DNA of 12,815 nt from Desulfobacteraceae bacterium (GCA_013203195.1 JABMQM010000291.1:1-12815), one strand, 5' to 3'. Shown: positions 1 through 6,683, numbered from the stretch's first letter. The notes: generated by a model from the letters alone, not told the origin. Numbers and translations: made by a program.

Positions 1-57
1 AATGCATTGTGATACTCTAGGATTACAAAAAAATGAGGATGGTGGACATACATGGGG

Positions 58-241
58 ATAATGGCGCCAGTTGCTCGATTTATACTAAAAGAGCACAAAA
101 GAAAGCCTATCGTTGGTCGGGCGGCTTTCATTGGAAGGCAAACGATTCCTGCGCCTGGTATTTATGAACCCGGCCACCGAGATGGACCACATCAAGGCGC
201 TGATAGAGCAGATACAACACCTAGTTAGTTTCCATCCATAA
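58..241 (+). pseudogene. C-terminal remnant of a PLP-dependent (group II) decarboxylase
   Basis: Two overlapping reading frames together resemble the extreme C-terminus of pyridoxal-phosphate-dependent amino-acid decarboxylases. The upstream frame (about 58-138) reads ...KRKPIVGRAAF and the next frame (about 131-241) reads GKRFLRLVFMNPATEMDHIK, ending at TAA 239-241. The pattern RFLRLVFMNPAT followed by an amphipathic helix is typical of the end of that family. Neither frame alone covers the match, so a single-base frameshift near 131-140 must separate them, and the catalytic lysine domain is absent from the window. The upstream frame contains stops before position 50. I read this as a decayed gene end, not a functional gene; the family call rests on a short motif. 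Confidence 0.45.
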
Positions 242-263
242 ATGGCTATTTTTCCGATGAGCG

Positions 264-293
264 GCGTTCTCTCTCCGAGCCGGAGGCGAACGC
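264..293. repeat. Stem-loop 1 of a tandem hairpin pair
   Basis: The outer arms GCGTTC (264-269) and GAACGC (288-293) are exact reverse complements. They enclose a second exact stem, CTCCG (273-277) and CGGAG (281-285), with loop AGC and a small internal loop (3 against 2 bases). It lies in the gap between the decarboxylase remnant and the YidD-like gene. There is no T-run after it, so it is not an ordinary terminator by itself. Confidence 0.6.
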
Positions 294-295
294 TG

Positions 296-320
296 TATAA
301 AATCGCGAAGCGATTTTATA
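296..320. repeat. Perfect 11-bp hairpin with a GAA loop
   Basis: TATAAAATCGC (296-306) is followed by GAA (307-309) and its exact reverse complement GCGATTTTATA (310-320). It starts two bases after stem-loop 1, so both could form side by side in one transcript. No poly-T follows. It could be an mRNA-stabilising structure, the end of a lost mobile element or a two-strand terminator; the sequence does not decide. Confidence 0.65.
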
Positions 321-402
321 ACTTGATGTAGACTGCCCAAACTGTTAACAATAAAAGTCAACAATACATCTAGTATTGATATCCACATTAATCCGCTGGA
401 AC

Positions 403-782
403 ATGAAAAAAACTCTGGTAAAATTGATTTTGCTTTTGATCCTTTTTAGCCTGATTGCATCGTGCACCTACTCACAATCAATGCGGGCTGAAACCGATCA
501 AGGGGCCGACCCGCTGTCTTTAATGGTCAATTCTACCGGGGGCCCTTAAATCATCTCTCTGCCGTCAGGTACGGCGAATGCCCCATGTATCCATCGGACT
601 CCGAATACAGCCTGCAAAGCATTAAAAAACACGGTATGTTGGCAGGGTGGGTAATGTCAATGGACCGCTTAATGCGCTGCGGCCGCGATGAGACAAGATT
701 ATCACCGGAGGTCTTTGTTAACGGCAAATGGAAAACCTATGATCCGGTGGAAAAAAACGACTTCTGGTGGAGTGATAAATAG
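403..782 (+). pseudogene. YidD-like (DUF37) protein with lipoprotein signal, split by a frameshift
   Basis: YidD-family proteins are small and assist membrane-protein insertion. The first part (403-549, 48 codons) starts MKKTLVKLILLLILFSLIASC, a lipoprotein-type signal with a lipobox-like IASC at Cys21. It then runs into TAA 547-549, inside a G5 run at 538-542. Stepping back one base at that run opens the frame GGPLNHLSAVRYGECPMYPSDS, which joins the open frame beginning at ATG 585. The downstream part carries the family pattern CPxYPxxSxYSxxxIxKHG, then RLMRCGRDE and YDPVEKNDFWW. The joined product would be about 126 aa. The second Cys of the usual PTCS motif is Asp here (PSDS). The ribosome-binding site at 403 is weak. 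A sixth G would restore the gene, so a sequencing error or programmed slippage are alternatives to true decay. Confidence 0.6.
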
Positions 783-843
783 TGACCATCGTTTCCGGAA
801 ACTTACATCTCAGATGTCGCGAGCAATCACTTATTAGGGAAAC

Positions 844-930
844 ATGGACAGGTCTGAAGCTTTATTTGGAAAATGGGTGGTAGGGAACCGATGGTGGATT
901 ATTGTCGTCACCGTGGTGACGGTTTGTTGA
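844..930 (+). pseudogene. N-terminal fragment of an RND/MMPL-superfamily exporter
   Basis: ATG 844 opens a 28-codon frame, MDRSEALFGKWVVGNRWWII..., ending at TGA 928-930. The pattern FGxWVVxxRWWII followed by hydrophobic residues is typical of the first cytoplasmic helix and first membrane span of MMPL/hopanoid-type RND transporters, which normally run to 800 residues or more. Nothing after the stop continues that family; instead the next bases, in another frame, read as a sterol-desaturase-type protein. This looks like a truncated remnant fused by deletion to the following one. The match is short. Confidence 0.4.
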
Positions 931-1145
931 GTTCAAGCGCTGCCTGCAATCGCTCTTTGTCATGCACCGGGTGCATCACTCGGTAATTATTCGCGAGACC
1001 AACAGCAATTTCGGTTTTAATTTCCCCCTGGTGGGACAGATTGTTCGACACCTACTGGGACCAACCTATTGTCGGACATACCGATATGACAATTGGCTTC
1101 TCCCAATTCAGAGACGTAAAGCAGGTAATGCTGCCGCAGTTATAG
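931..1145 (+). pseudogene. C-terminal remnant of a sterol desaturase / fatty-acid hydroxylase family protein
   Basis: The frame leading into ATG 962 reads CLQSLFVMHRVHHSVIIRETNSNFGFNF. This is close to the HRVHHS-x-IxRETxSNFGFN signature of the di-iron sterol desaturase family, whose histidines bind the metal. The match then moves to another frame, PWWDRLFDTYWDQPIVGH followed by DMTIGFSQFRD, after one extra base in the C5 run at 1024-1028. A TAG at 1143-1145 interrupts what would continue as LQPFTGKEG. The conserved TPD before MHRVHH is also missing, consistent with a small in-frame deletion. Two independent lesions plus the missing N-terminal half indicate a pseudogene. Its last bases provide the AAGGAGG just upstream of copA. 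Confidence 0.65.
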
Positions 1146-1243
1146 TTGCAGCCATTCACCGGTAAGGAGGGGCGTTGTTCCATGAAATATATTGGCAGGA
1201 ACCCGGAAATTTTAATCAAACAAAAGCAGAAAATGAGGACGGT

Positions 1244-3070
1244 ATGACAATCAGGTCAAAAATTGAAAAACCGCTTTTGAATTTTGATGAGATTTATATG
1301 CCGCGTCGCCAGTTTGTCAAAGGAATGGCAATGGGTGGGGCGCTGCTCGGGCTGGGGCTATTTCCCGCGCGCCTGTTGGCGACAGCCGATTCTCCTTCGG
1401 GACAGCCAACTCTGCGTAGCAAACGATTTGACCTGACCATCGCTCCACAGGCGGTCAATTTTACGGGCAGGGAACGTGTGGCCACGGCAGTGAACGGTCT
1501 GGTTCCGGGACCGGTTCTGCGTTGGCGGGAAGGCGACCGGGTAACCCTGAATGTAACCAACCATCTTGCGGAGTCGAGCTCGATCCATTGGCATGGGATT
1601 ATTCTGCCGGCCCCGATGGATGGTGTCCCTGATATCAGTTTCAAGGGGATCGATCCCGGCGAAACCTTCCGTTATCAATTTGAGGTCAGGCAGAGTGGGA
1701 CTTTCTGGTATCATAGCCACTCCGCCTTTCAGGAGCAGACCGGGCTGTACGGACCGGTCATTATCGATCCCCTGGAACCTGAACCATTCAGCTACGACCG
1801 TGATTACGTCATCATGTTGTCGGACTGGTCGGATGAAGAACCGGCTGATATTTATGCGAAACTGAAAAAAATGAGCGGCTATTATAACTTTGTCGAGCGG
1901 ACAATCAGTGACCTGGCGCGCGATATCCAACGGAAAGGTGTGGCCCGTACCTGGGCGGAACGCAGCATGTGGAACCGGATGCGCATGAGCGACCGTGACC
2001 TTTCAGATGTTACCGGATACACCTACACCTTTCTGATGAACGGGCAGACCCCGACCGACGGCTGGACCGGCCTGTTCAAACGTGGCGAGAAGGTGCGACT
2101 GCGCATTATAAACGGCTCGGCGATGAGCTTTTTCGATGTACGCATCCCAGGGCTTAAGATGACCGTTGTCGCAGCCGACGGCCAGAATATCGAGCCGGTT
2201 TCGGTTGATGAATTCCGGATCGGGGTTGCTGAAACCTACGACGTGATCGTGACACCAAAGGATGACCGGGCCTATTGCATTTTTGCCCAGGCCCTTGACC
2301 GGACCGGCTATGCGCGCGGCACCCTGACCCCTGATCCGGCCTTGACCGTGGCGGTGCCGGAATTTGACCCTTACCCGATCTTAAGTCACCAGGATATGGG
2401 TATGGATATGAGCACTATGTCCGGCGGGATAGGGGACTTGGGCGGAATGTCGAAAATGAAAGGGATGTCCGGCATGGACTCCGGCGGACAAAATATGGCC
2501 GGCATGGCGGGCGGGATGATTATACCCGGCCCGACAGTTCACGGCAGCAATGCCGAGATTGTACATACTGCCACGGAATTCGGTCCGCATGTAGATGCTC
2601 GGGCACAGAGCCCTCGGTCCCGGCTTGATGATCCCGGCGTCGGGCTGCGCAACAACGGCCGCCGGGTGCTCAGCTATGCAGATCTGCGCAACCTCTATCC
2701 CACTCCCGATCCACGTGAACCGGAACGGGAGATTCAACTGCATCTGACCGGCAATATGGCCCGTTATATGTGGTCGATCAACGGGGTCAAATATGCTGAT
2801 GCTGAACCGTTGCGATTCAAATACGGTGAACGGCTGCGAATTACCTTGGTCAACGATACGATGATGAACCACCCTATGCACCTGCATGGCATGTGGAGTG
2901 ATCTGGAAACCGGTGATAACCGGCGAATCCCGCGCAAACATACGGTGATTGTCCAGCCTGGAGCAAAGATAAGCTATTTGGTAACTGCCGATGCCATGGG
3001 CGGCTGGGCATATCATTGCCATCTGCTCTATCACATGCTGGCAATGTTCCGTAAAGTTGTTGTGAGCTAA
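1244..3070 (+). CDS. copA: Periplasmic multicopper oxidase CopA (copper resistance)
   Basis: The 608-residue product is a CopA/PcoA-type multicopper oxidase, expected to oxidise Cu(I) and bind copper in the periplasm. A twin-arginine signal (RRQFVKG, residues 21-27, then a hydrophobic stretch) implies export already folded. Copper ligands are visible: HWHG at 115-118, HSH at 157-159, HPMHLHG at 543-549 and HCHLLYHM at 591-598. A Met-rich segment at about 385-424 (MGMDMSTM..., MSKMKGMSGM) is typical of CopA. After HCH the axial region reads HMLAMFR; the usual form is HMExGMFR, so the likely axial Met lies one residue closer to the Cys. Start choice: ATG 1244 has GAGGA at 1235-1239. TTG 1175 follows a strong AAGGAGG at 1164-1170 and would add 23 residues; ATG 1298 would also keep the RR signal. 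copB follows 13 bases after the stop. Confidence 0.93.
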   Translation: MTIRSKIEKPLLNFDEIYMPRRQFVKGMAMGGALLGLGLFPARLLATADSPSGQPTLRSKRFDLTIAPQAVNFTGRERVATAVNGLVPGPVLRWREGDRVTLNVTNHLAESSSIHWHGIILPAPMDGVPDISFKGIDPGETFRYQFEVRQSGTFWYHSHSAFQEQTGLYGPVIIDPLEPEPFSYDRDYVIMLSDWSDEEPADIYAKLKKMSGYYNFVERTISDLARDIQRKGVARTWAERSMWNRMRMSDRDLSDVTGYTYTFLMNGQTPTDGWTGLFKRGEKVRLRIINGSAMSFFDVRIPGLKMTVVAADGQNIEPVSVDEFRIGVAETYDVIVTPKDDRAYCIFAQALDRTGYARGTLTPDPALTVAVPEFDPYPILSHQDMGMDMSTMSGGIGDLGGMSKMKGMSGMDSGGQNMAGMAGGMIIPGPTVHGSNAEIVHTATEFGPHVDARAQSPRSRLDDPGVGLRNNGRRVLSYADLRNLYPTPDPREPEREIQLHLTGNMARYMWSINGVKYADAEPLRFKYGERLRITLVNDTMMNHPMHLHGMWSDLETGDNRRIPRKHTVIVQPGAKISYLVTADAMGGWAYHCHLLYHMLAMFRKVVVS

Positions 3071-3083
3071 GGAGGGTCAGACC

Positions 3084-3785
3084 ATGAAAAATCTTGTAGT
3101 GCTGCTATTTTTTCTAATTGCACCAAGTTTAGCTTTTGCCGGTGGGATGAATGATGATCCATTGCTGGCCATGCTGGTCGTTGATCAACTCGAGATCCGT
3201 AACAACGACGGGAGCGACCCTCTGGTCTGGGACGCCGAAGGCTGGATCGGCAAGGATCGGCATAAACTCTGGATCAAGACTGAAGGCGAGTACGTCAACA
3301 GCCGAGTTGAAGAAGTGGAGCTGCAGGCGCTGTACAGTCGTGCTGTCGCGCCATTCTGGGACCTGCAGCTTGGCTGGCGGCGCAATATCCGTCCCGCCCC
3401 GAATCGTGACTGGCTTGCCTTTGGAGTGAAAGGTCTGGCCCCTTATTTCTTCGATATTGATGCGGCGCTGTTTGTTGGCGATGCGGGCCGCACCTCGGCA
3501 CGCCTGCAGGTTGAATATGAAATCATGCTTACTCAGCGGCTCGTTCTGGTCCCTGACATCGAGCTGAATCTGTACGGTAAGGATGATTCGGCTACCGGGA
3601 TCGGCTCAGGGCTATCAAATATCGAAGCCGGTTTGCGGTTGCGTTATGAAATTCGCCGTGAATTTGCCCCCTACATCGGTCTGAACTGGACCAAATTGTA
3701 TGGCGACACTGCTGATTTTGCCCGTGCGGAGGCAACGGATACTGATGATCTTCAGTTTGTTTTTGGGGTCCGCACCTGGTTTTAG
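3084..3785 (+). CDS. copB: Outer-membrane copper resistance protein CopB
   Basis: The 233-residue product begins with a Sec signal (MKNLVVLLFFLIAPSLAFA, likely cleaved near residue 19-20). The body matches CopB/PcoB beta-barrel proteins: DPLLAMLVVDQLEIR, GWIGKDRHKLWIKTEGE, LQALYSRAVAPFWDLQLGWR, DWLAFGVKGLAPYFFDIDAAL and RLRYEIRREFAPYIGLNW. It ends in an aromatic residue (Phe), as outer-membrane barrels do. Its partner CopA is directly upstream, and the ribosome-binding site TAAGGAGGG overlaps the copA stop, so the two are co-transcribed. Compared with classical CopB, the variable Met/His-rich segment between signal and barrel is almost absent: only GGMNDD remains before the conserved DPLL. 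Confidence 0.92.
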   Translation: MKNLVVLLFFLIAPSLAFAGGMNDDPLLAMLVVDQLEIRNNDGSDPLVWDAEGWIGKDRHKLWIKTEGEYVNSRVEEVELQALYSRAVAPFWDLQLGWRRNIRPAPNRDWLAFGVKGLAPYFFDIDAALFVGDAGRTSARLQVEYEIMLTQRLVLVPDIELNLYGKDDSATGIGSGLSNIEAGLRLRYEIRREFAPYIGLNWTKLYGDTADFARAEATDTDDLQFVFGVRTWF

Positions 3786-3791
3786 TGCCTT

Positions 3792-3815
3792 GGAAATTGA
3801 TTTCCTGTTTTTTTT
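3792..3815 (+). terminator. Possible weak intrinsic terminator after copB
   Basis: GGAAA (3792-3796) and TTTCC (3801-3805) form a short stem with loop TTGA, followed by two bases and an eight-T run (3808-3815). The stem is only 5 bp, so it may only attenuate transcription into the cytochrome gene. Confidence 0.4.
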
Positions 3816-3846
3816 CACAGAAAAAATTAATGGACAGGGAGTGCAA

Positions 3847-4923
3847 ATGTCATCAGTATCTAAAATATCTATCGGTGTTGCGTTGCTGTGTCTTATCCTG
3901 GCGGCAATATATATGCTGCGTCCCCCTGGTGAAACACAAATCCAGCAAATGGAATCTGCCGTTATTGTTCCGAAGGTATGGATGGACAGCGGTAAGTTGC
4001 CTGGGATTACTTGGGTGGATGATATTCACCCGATCTTTGTCAGAAACAAGTGCGGAGACTGCCATACACGTGGGCAGGAAGACAGTGTGGAAGGGTTGAC
4101 GGAATTTGCTTTGGGTATGATCGACCCTGACGATGCGTCCAACCCTTTTTATAGTTATCACGAACTCGTCTATCGCGAAGGCAAACCATATAAAATGACC
4201 GGAGAGATCCTGCGTGACGGGCAATGCTGCTGGCCCAAGGGGTTCCCCGCAGATCAGCAACGACGCATCTGGCTTGGTCACCCTGAGTATAGCGCCCTGT
4301 TACGCAAGCTGGAGCGCGATTATTACGACTGGAACAAACCTCCCCGTTTCCTTGGAGAAGGTCTGCGACTCCAGTGGGGTCTGCCCATGCCATTATGGCA
4401 GGAAAAAAATGATCATTCTGAAAATGATGCTCCAGCCGTACCGGATGACCATCATGGGGGCCAGCAGGGAACACATGAAAAATCTGTTTATTCCATTTCT
4501 TTGCCGGGTCGAATGGCCTTTAGAGCATCACTCTGGTTGGGGATAGAACATGACAAGCTCATGGCATTACCGCCTCGCATACCTGCGCAGGACCTGGTGA
4601 TGTTGCGCTACTGGATTGCGAACACACTCCAGCTGCAAAATGGAGAGTCGGGTATTAATGTCCGAGTGGTGAATCAGGAGAATTTGGCTGTGGCTGGTGA
4701 GGAGATTATCCTGGTCGGGAATTACAATCCTCCGGACCAACAGGAAATAAAAGAATCCTTTACTATGAAGACGGACGAAGCCGGCCAGGCGAGGCTGAAC
4801 TTTAAAGCCACAAGTGTTGTTTCAAAATTATGGTATGTCGGATTGCACGGAGATAATATGAAAGATTTTGAAAAAATTGCTGTTGACCAGGGTATTGTCA
4901 AAAAGATTACAATTAAACGATGA
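3847..4923 (+). CDS. Membrane-anchored monoheme c-type cytochrome with a C-terminal beta-sandwich-like domain
   Basis: The 358-residue protein has an uncleaved signal/anchor (residues 7-24, VSKISIGVALLCLILAAIYML) and then a periplasmic part. One heme-c motif, CGDCH (69-73), sits in the context DIHPIFVRNKCGDCH, typical of cytochrome domains of the PIF-type. LPPRIPAQDLVMLRYWIAN (241-259) resembles the end of the same fold, so Met239 (KLMALPP) is a candidate sixth ligand. The roughly 165 residues between carry an unusual CC pair (127-128) and a His/Asp-rich patch near 189-210. Residues 268-358 look like an Ig/transthyretin-type beta domain (INVRVVNQENLAVAGEEI, then TDEAGQARLNF). The start ATG 3847 has GGGAG at 3837-3841; the frame is open upstream but overlaps copB. 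It sits 61 bases after copB, so a copper or electron-transfer role is plausible but inferred. The full architecture matches no named protein I know. Confidence 0.75.
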   Translation: MSSVSKISIGVALLCLILAAIYMLRPPGETQIQQMESAVIVPKVWMDSGKLPGITWVDDIHPIFVRNKCGDCHTRGQEDSVEGLTEFALGMIDPDDASNPFYSYHELVYREGKPYKMTGEILRDGQCCWPKGFPADQQRRIWLGHPEYSALLRKLERDYYDWNKPPRFLGEGLRLQWGLPMPLWQEKNDHSENDAPAVPDDHHGGQQGTHEKSVYSISLPGRMAFRASLWLGIEHDKLMALPPRIPAQDLVMLRYWIANTLQLQNGESGINVRVVNQENLAVAGEEIILVGNYNPPDQQEIKESFTMKTDEAGQARLNFKATSVVSKLWYVGLHGDNMKDFEKIAVDQGIVKKITIKR

Positions 4924-5054
4924 AAATTGCCATAACCCGTTTATGAGACACACTCTCCTGCGCTTGTCACAGCAAGAGAATCAGACATCGCATACCGGCC
5001 AGACAAAAAATACATTATGAGCACGACATTACTGCTTGCCAATCTTGTCCTGAT

Positions 5055-5088
5055 AGCTTCAGAAGGCGTGAGCTTCACGCTGGAAGCT
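5055..5088. terminator. Strong stem-loop between convergent genes
   Basis: The inner stem GCGTGA (5066-5071) pairs exactly with TCACGC (5075-5080) over loop GCT. Outer arms AGCTTC (5055-5060) and GAAGCT (5083-5088) are also exact reverse complements, with a small internal loop. It lies in the 248-base gap where the plus-strand cytochrome gene and the minus-strand rhodanese gene converge, the expected place for a two-way terminator. No T-run follows on either strand, so intrinsic termination is uncertain. I see no convincing gene in the rest of 4924-5171; frames there are open but match nothing known to me. Confidence 0.45.
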
Positions 5089-5171
5089 GCTTTAGCCAAA
5101 GCAACAGAACCCTCTGACTTTGAAACAGACTGATTATTTCGCGATATGGATATCATCAGAACCTTCTTGGC

Positions 5172-5591
5172 CTAATTGCGGCGAGACACTATCTGTTTGC
5201 TATTCTCTGCCCAGGCTCTCATTCCACCTTTAAAGTGGATCACGCGGGTATAACCCATTTGTGTCAGTTTTTCAGCGGCGATATAACCCATATGCCCCGC
5301 CATGCAGTATACTATGATCCTGGCATCCTTGTTGTTGGGGAGTCTGTTTTTGTGCTGATCGATGGCATTAAAAGGGATCAAAAGGTCAGTTCCGGCAATC
5401 TCACCTTGATAGGGAATATGAACATTGATGAGAGTGAAATCTTTCTGATCCATTAATTTTTCGAATTGATATACGTAGATGTTTTTATACGCTTGCTTAT
5501 CCATGGACCAGGCATTAGGAGTGATATATCCCGAGAGTCCTATAGCCAATAGTAACATTACAAAGCCAAACCAGTAATTGGTTTTTCTCAT
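5172..5591 (-). CDS. Exported or membrane-anchored single-domain rhodanese
   Basis: The 139-residue protein starts with a hydrophobic signal or anchor (residues 7-24, WFGFVMLLLAIGLSGYI). A rhodanese fold follows: FTLINVHIPYQGEIAGTDLLIPF (52-74), the active-site loop VYCMAGHMG with the catalytic cysteine at 96, and the terminal GYTRVIHFKGGMRAW (113-127). Rhodaneses pass sulfane sulfur through a cysteine persulfide; the loop CMAGHM lacks the Arg found in classical thiosulfate sulfurtransferases, so the substrate is unknown. The ribosome-binding site is strong (AAGGAGG, 8 bases before ATG 5591). The gene starts 31 bases after the methyltransferase stop on the same strand, so the two form an operon under the sigma-54 promoter at 6329-6343. 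Confidence 0.85.
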   Translation of the reverse strand: MRKTNYWFGFVMLLLAIGLSGYITPNAWSMDKQAYKNIYVYQFEKLMDQKDFTLINVHIPYQGEIAGTDLLIPFNAIDQHKNRLPNNKDARIIVYCMAGHMGYIAAEKLTQMGYTRVIHFKGGMRAWAENSKQIVSRRN

Positions 5592-5622
5592 TTACTTCCT
5601 CCTTCATTAAACCCTATTTCTT

Positions 5623-6276
5623 TTAGGTATTAGCTTGCCCCAGATACAGTCGCAAATGCTTGAGTTTCGGAAAGAACATGGGAACGCTTTGCATGTATGT
5701 TCGGTAGGCATCCCCGAATTTCGATATCATAGCTTTTTCCTCTTTGCGGGCCAGGTGGTAATAAGACCAGACAATGACGGGAAAGAAAAGTAAGGTTAGG
5801 ACCGTCGGCCAGTGAATCAACTGCCCGAAGAGAGCGATAAAGATGCCGGTATACTGGGGATGTCGCACATATTTGTAAATGCCGTCAGTTGCCAGTTCAT
5901 CCTCCTCTTGAGCCCTGAATACCAAACGCCACCCTCTAGCCATCAGCATTAACCCAGCTATAATGAAAGTAAAACCGATATACATTTCTATCATAGCACC
6001 TGTATCATCCAGGCCCAGCAGAGTCCCCCAGAGATGACCTTTTGTATGAAGCCAGGGGATGTCTATCCCCAACAAAGATGTCAGAATATATATTGTTAGC
6101 GGAAAACCGTACATTTCCGCATAAAGCGCGATGATAAAGGCTTGAACCAGCCCGGCATTGCGCCACTCTTTCATACTTTTAGGGGCCAAGCATGAGTATA
6201 GAATCCAGGAAGCGAGAACTATCATAATTATCATTGCGTTCCATTGTCCCCCTAATTGTAAGTCTTCAAGATGCAT
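5623..6276 (-). CDS. Isoprenylcysteine carboxyl methyltransferase-like (ICMT/PEMT) membrane methyltransferase
   Basis: The 217-residue integral membrane protein carries the ICMT/phospholipid-methyltransferase signature. LATDGIYKYVRHPQYTGIF is at 128-146, and RKEEKAM (177-183) is followed by FGDAYRTYMQSVPMFFP (187-203). These form the S-adenosylmethionine-binding region. Hydrophobic segments lie near 14-31, 43-70, 95-115 and 145-170. Bacterial members of this family, such as CzcN and NccN, occur in cobalt-zinc-cadmium resistance operons, but their substrate is unsettled. Here it sits beside copper genes and opposite an HMA-domain operon, so an envelope or metal-stress role is a reasonable inference. 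AGGAG lies about 9 bases before ATG 6276, and the predicted sigma-54 start leaves a leader of about 40 bases. It is the first gene of the operon with the rhodanese. Confidence 0.85.
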   Translation of the reverse strand: MHLEDLQLGGQWNAMIIMIVLASWILYSCLAPKSMKEWRNAGLVQAFIIALYAEMYGFPLTIYILTSLLGIDIPWLHTKGHLWGTLLGLDDTGAMIEMYIGFTFIIAGLMLMARGWRLVFRAQEEDELATDGIYKYVRHPQYTGIFIALFGQLIHWPTVLTLLFFPVIVWSYYHLARKEEKAMISKFGDAYRTYMQSVPMFFPKLKHLRLYLGQANT

Positions 6277-6328
6277 AGTCCTTTTCTCCTAATAAATCCG
6301 AACTTCAATAAAACAATTTAAACAATGA

Positions 6329-6343
6329 GCAATCTTTATGCCA
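6329..6343 (-). promoter_or_regulatory. Sigma-54 (-24/-12) promoter for the methyltransferase/rhodanese operon
   Basis: On the minus strand the bases read TTGGCAT-AAAGA-TTGCT, matching the sigma-54 consensus YTGGCAC-N5-TTGCW with one change (C to T). Both invariant elements, GG and GC, are present at 10-base spacing. The predicted start is near 6318, about 40 bases before ATG 6276. Confidence 0.72.
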
Positions 6344-6382
6344 AAAGTAATATACAATCACCAATAACTTCATAACATTCCG

Positions 6383-6457
6383 AATAAACATACAATGCTG
6401 GAGTTTATTTGCTTTGCTTAAAAGTTCAAATATTTATTTCCTGTTGCAGTAAATAAA
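6383..6457. repeat. Two AT-rich inverted repeats in the divergent regulatory region
   Basis: AATAAAC (6383-6389) and GTTTATT (6403-6409) form one 7-bp inverted repeat with a 13-base centre. TTTATTT (6433-6439) and AAATAAA (6451-6457) form a second with an 11-base centre. Both lie between the two divergent sigma-54 promoters. They could be protein-binding or bending sites, but AT-rich repeats also arise by chance. Confidence 0.35.
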
Positions 6458-6462
6458 AAACT

Positions 6463-6477
6463 GGATACTAATTATCC
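6463..6477. promoter_or_regulatory. Putative enhancer-binding-protein site 1 (GGATA-N5-TATCC)
   Basis: GGATACTAATTATCC is an interrupted palindrome (GGATA, 5 bases, TATCC). It differs by one base from the site at 9762-9776, which lies upstream of another sigma-54 promoter. It sits between two divergent sigma-54 promoters: its centre is about 177 bases upstream of the predicted plus-strand start (6647) and about 152 bases upstream of the minus-strand start (6318), normal distances for an upstream activator site. Confidence 0.6.
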
Positions 6478-6506
6478 ATCTTTAGAGACTTTCCTTCGTA
6501 AAGACC

Positions 6507-6521
6507 GGATACATTTTACCC
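6507..6521. promoter_or_regulatory. Putative enhancer-binding-protein site 2 (degenerate copy)
   Basis: GGATACATTTTACCC keeps the left half-site GGATAC, with a right half TACCC in place of TATCC at the same 5-base spacing. Its centre is 44 bases (about four helical turns) from site 1 and about 133 bases upstream of the predicted start of the plus-strand operon. Confidence 0.45.
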
Positions 6522-6620
6522 ATCTCCATGTCTGTTTTTGCGAGAAAGACGAACTTCGATTAATTGTTAACCCAAGCAAATCACATAAAATTGAATAGTT
6601 ATCTGTGCTTGACCGGTGCT

Positions 6621-6635
6621 TGGCACAGCGCTTGC
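6621..6635 (+). promoter_or_regulatory. Sigma-54 (-24/-12) promoter for the HMA/SHOCT operon
   Basis: TTGGCAC-AGCGC-TTGCA (from 6620) is a full match to the core sigma-54 consensus YTGGCAC-N5-TTGCW. The predicted start near 6647 lies 37 bases before ATG 6684, leaving room for the ACGAGG ribosome-binding site. Confidence 0.82.
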
Positions 6636-6683
6636 AATACCTCTATGCGACACTTTAAACAAAATGAAAAACGAGGTTTATCT

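Noticed and set aside
962..976. Perfect 15-bp palindrome ATGCACC-G-GGTGCAT that could be an operator upstream of copA
   Set aside because: It encodes the conserved MHRVHH motif of the sterol-desaturase remnant, so coding constraint explains it.
1358..1930. Long minus-strand open frames opposite copA
   Set aside because: Shadows of copA caused by codon bias; they carry no recognisable motif, and copA is well supported.
4941..5156. 71-codon minus-strand frame with a stretch (KLTPSEAI) recalling a PepSY start
   Set aside because: It covers the strong hairpin at 5055-5088, has no clear ribosome-binding site, and the resemblance is a few residues only.
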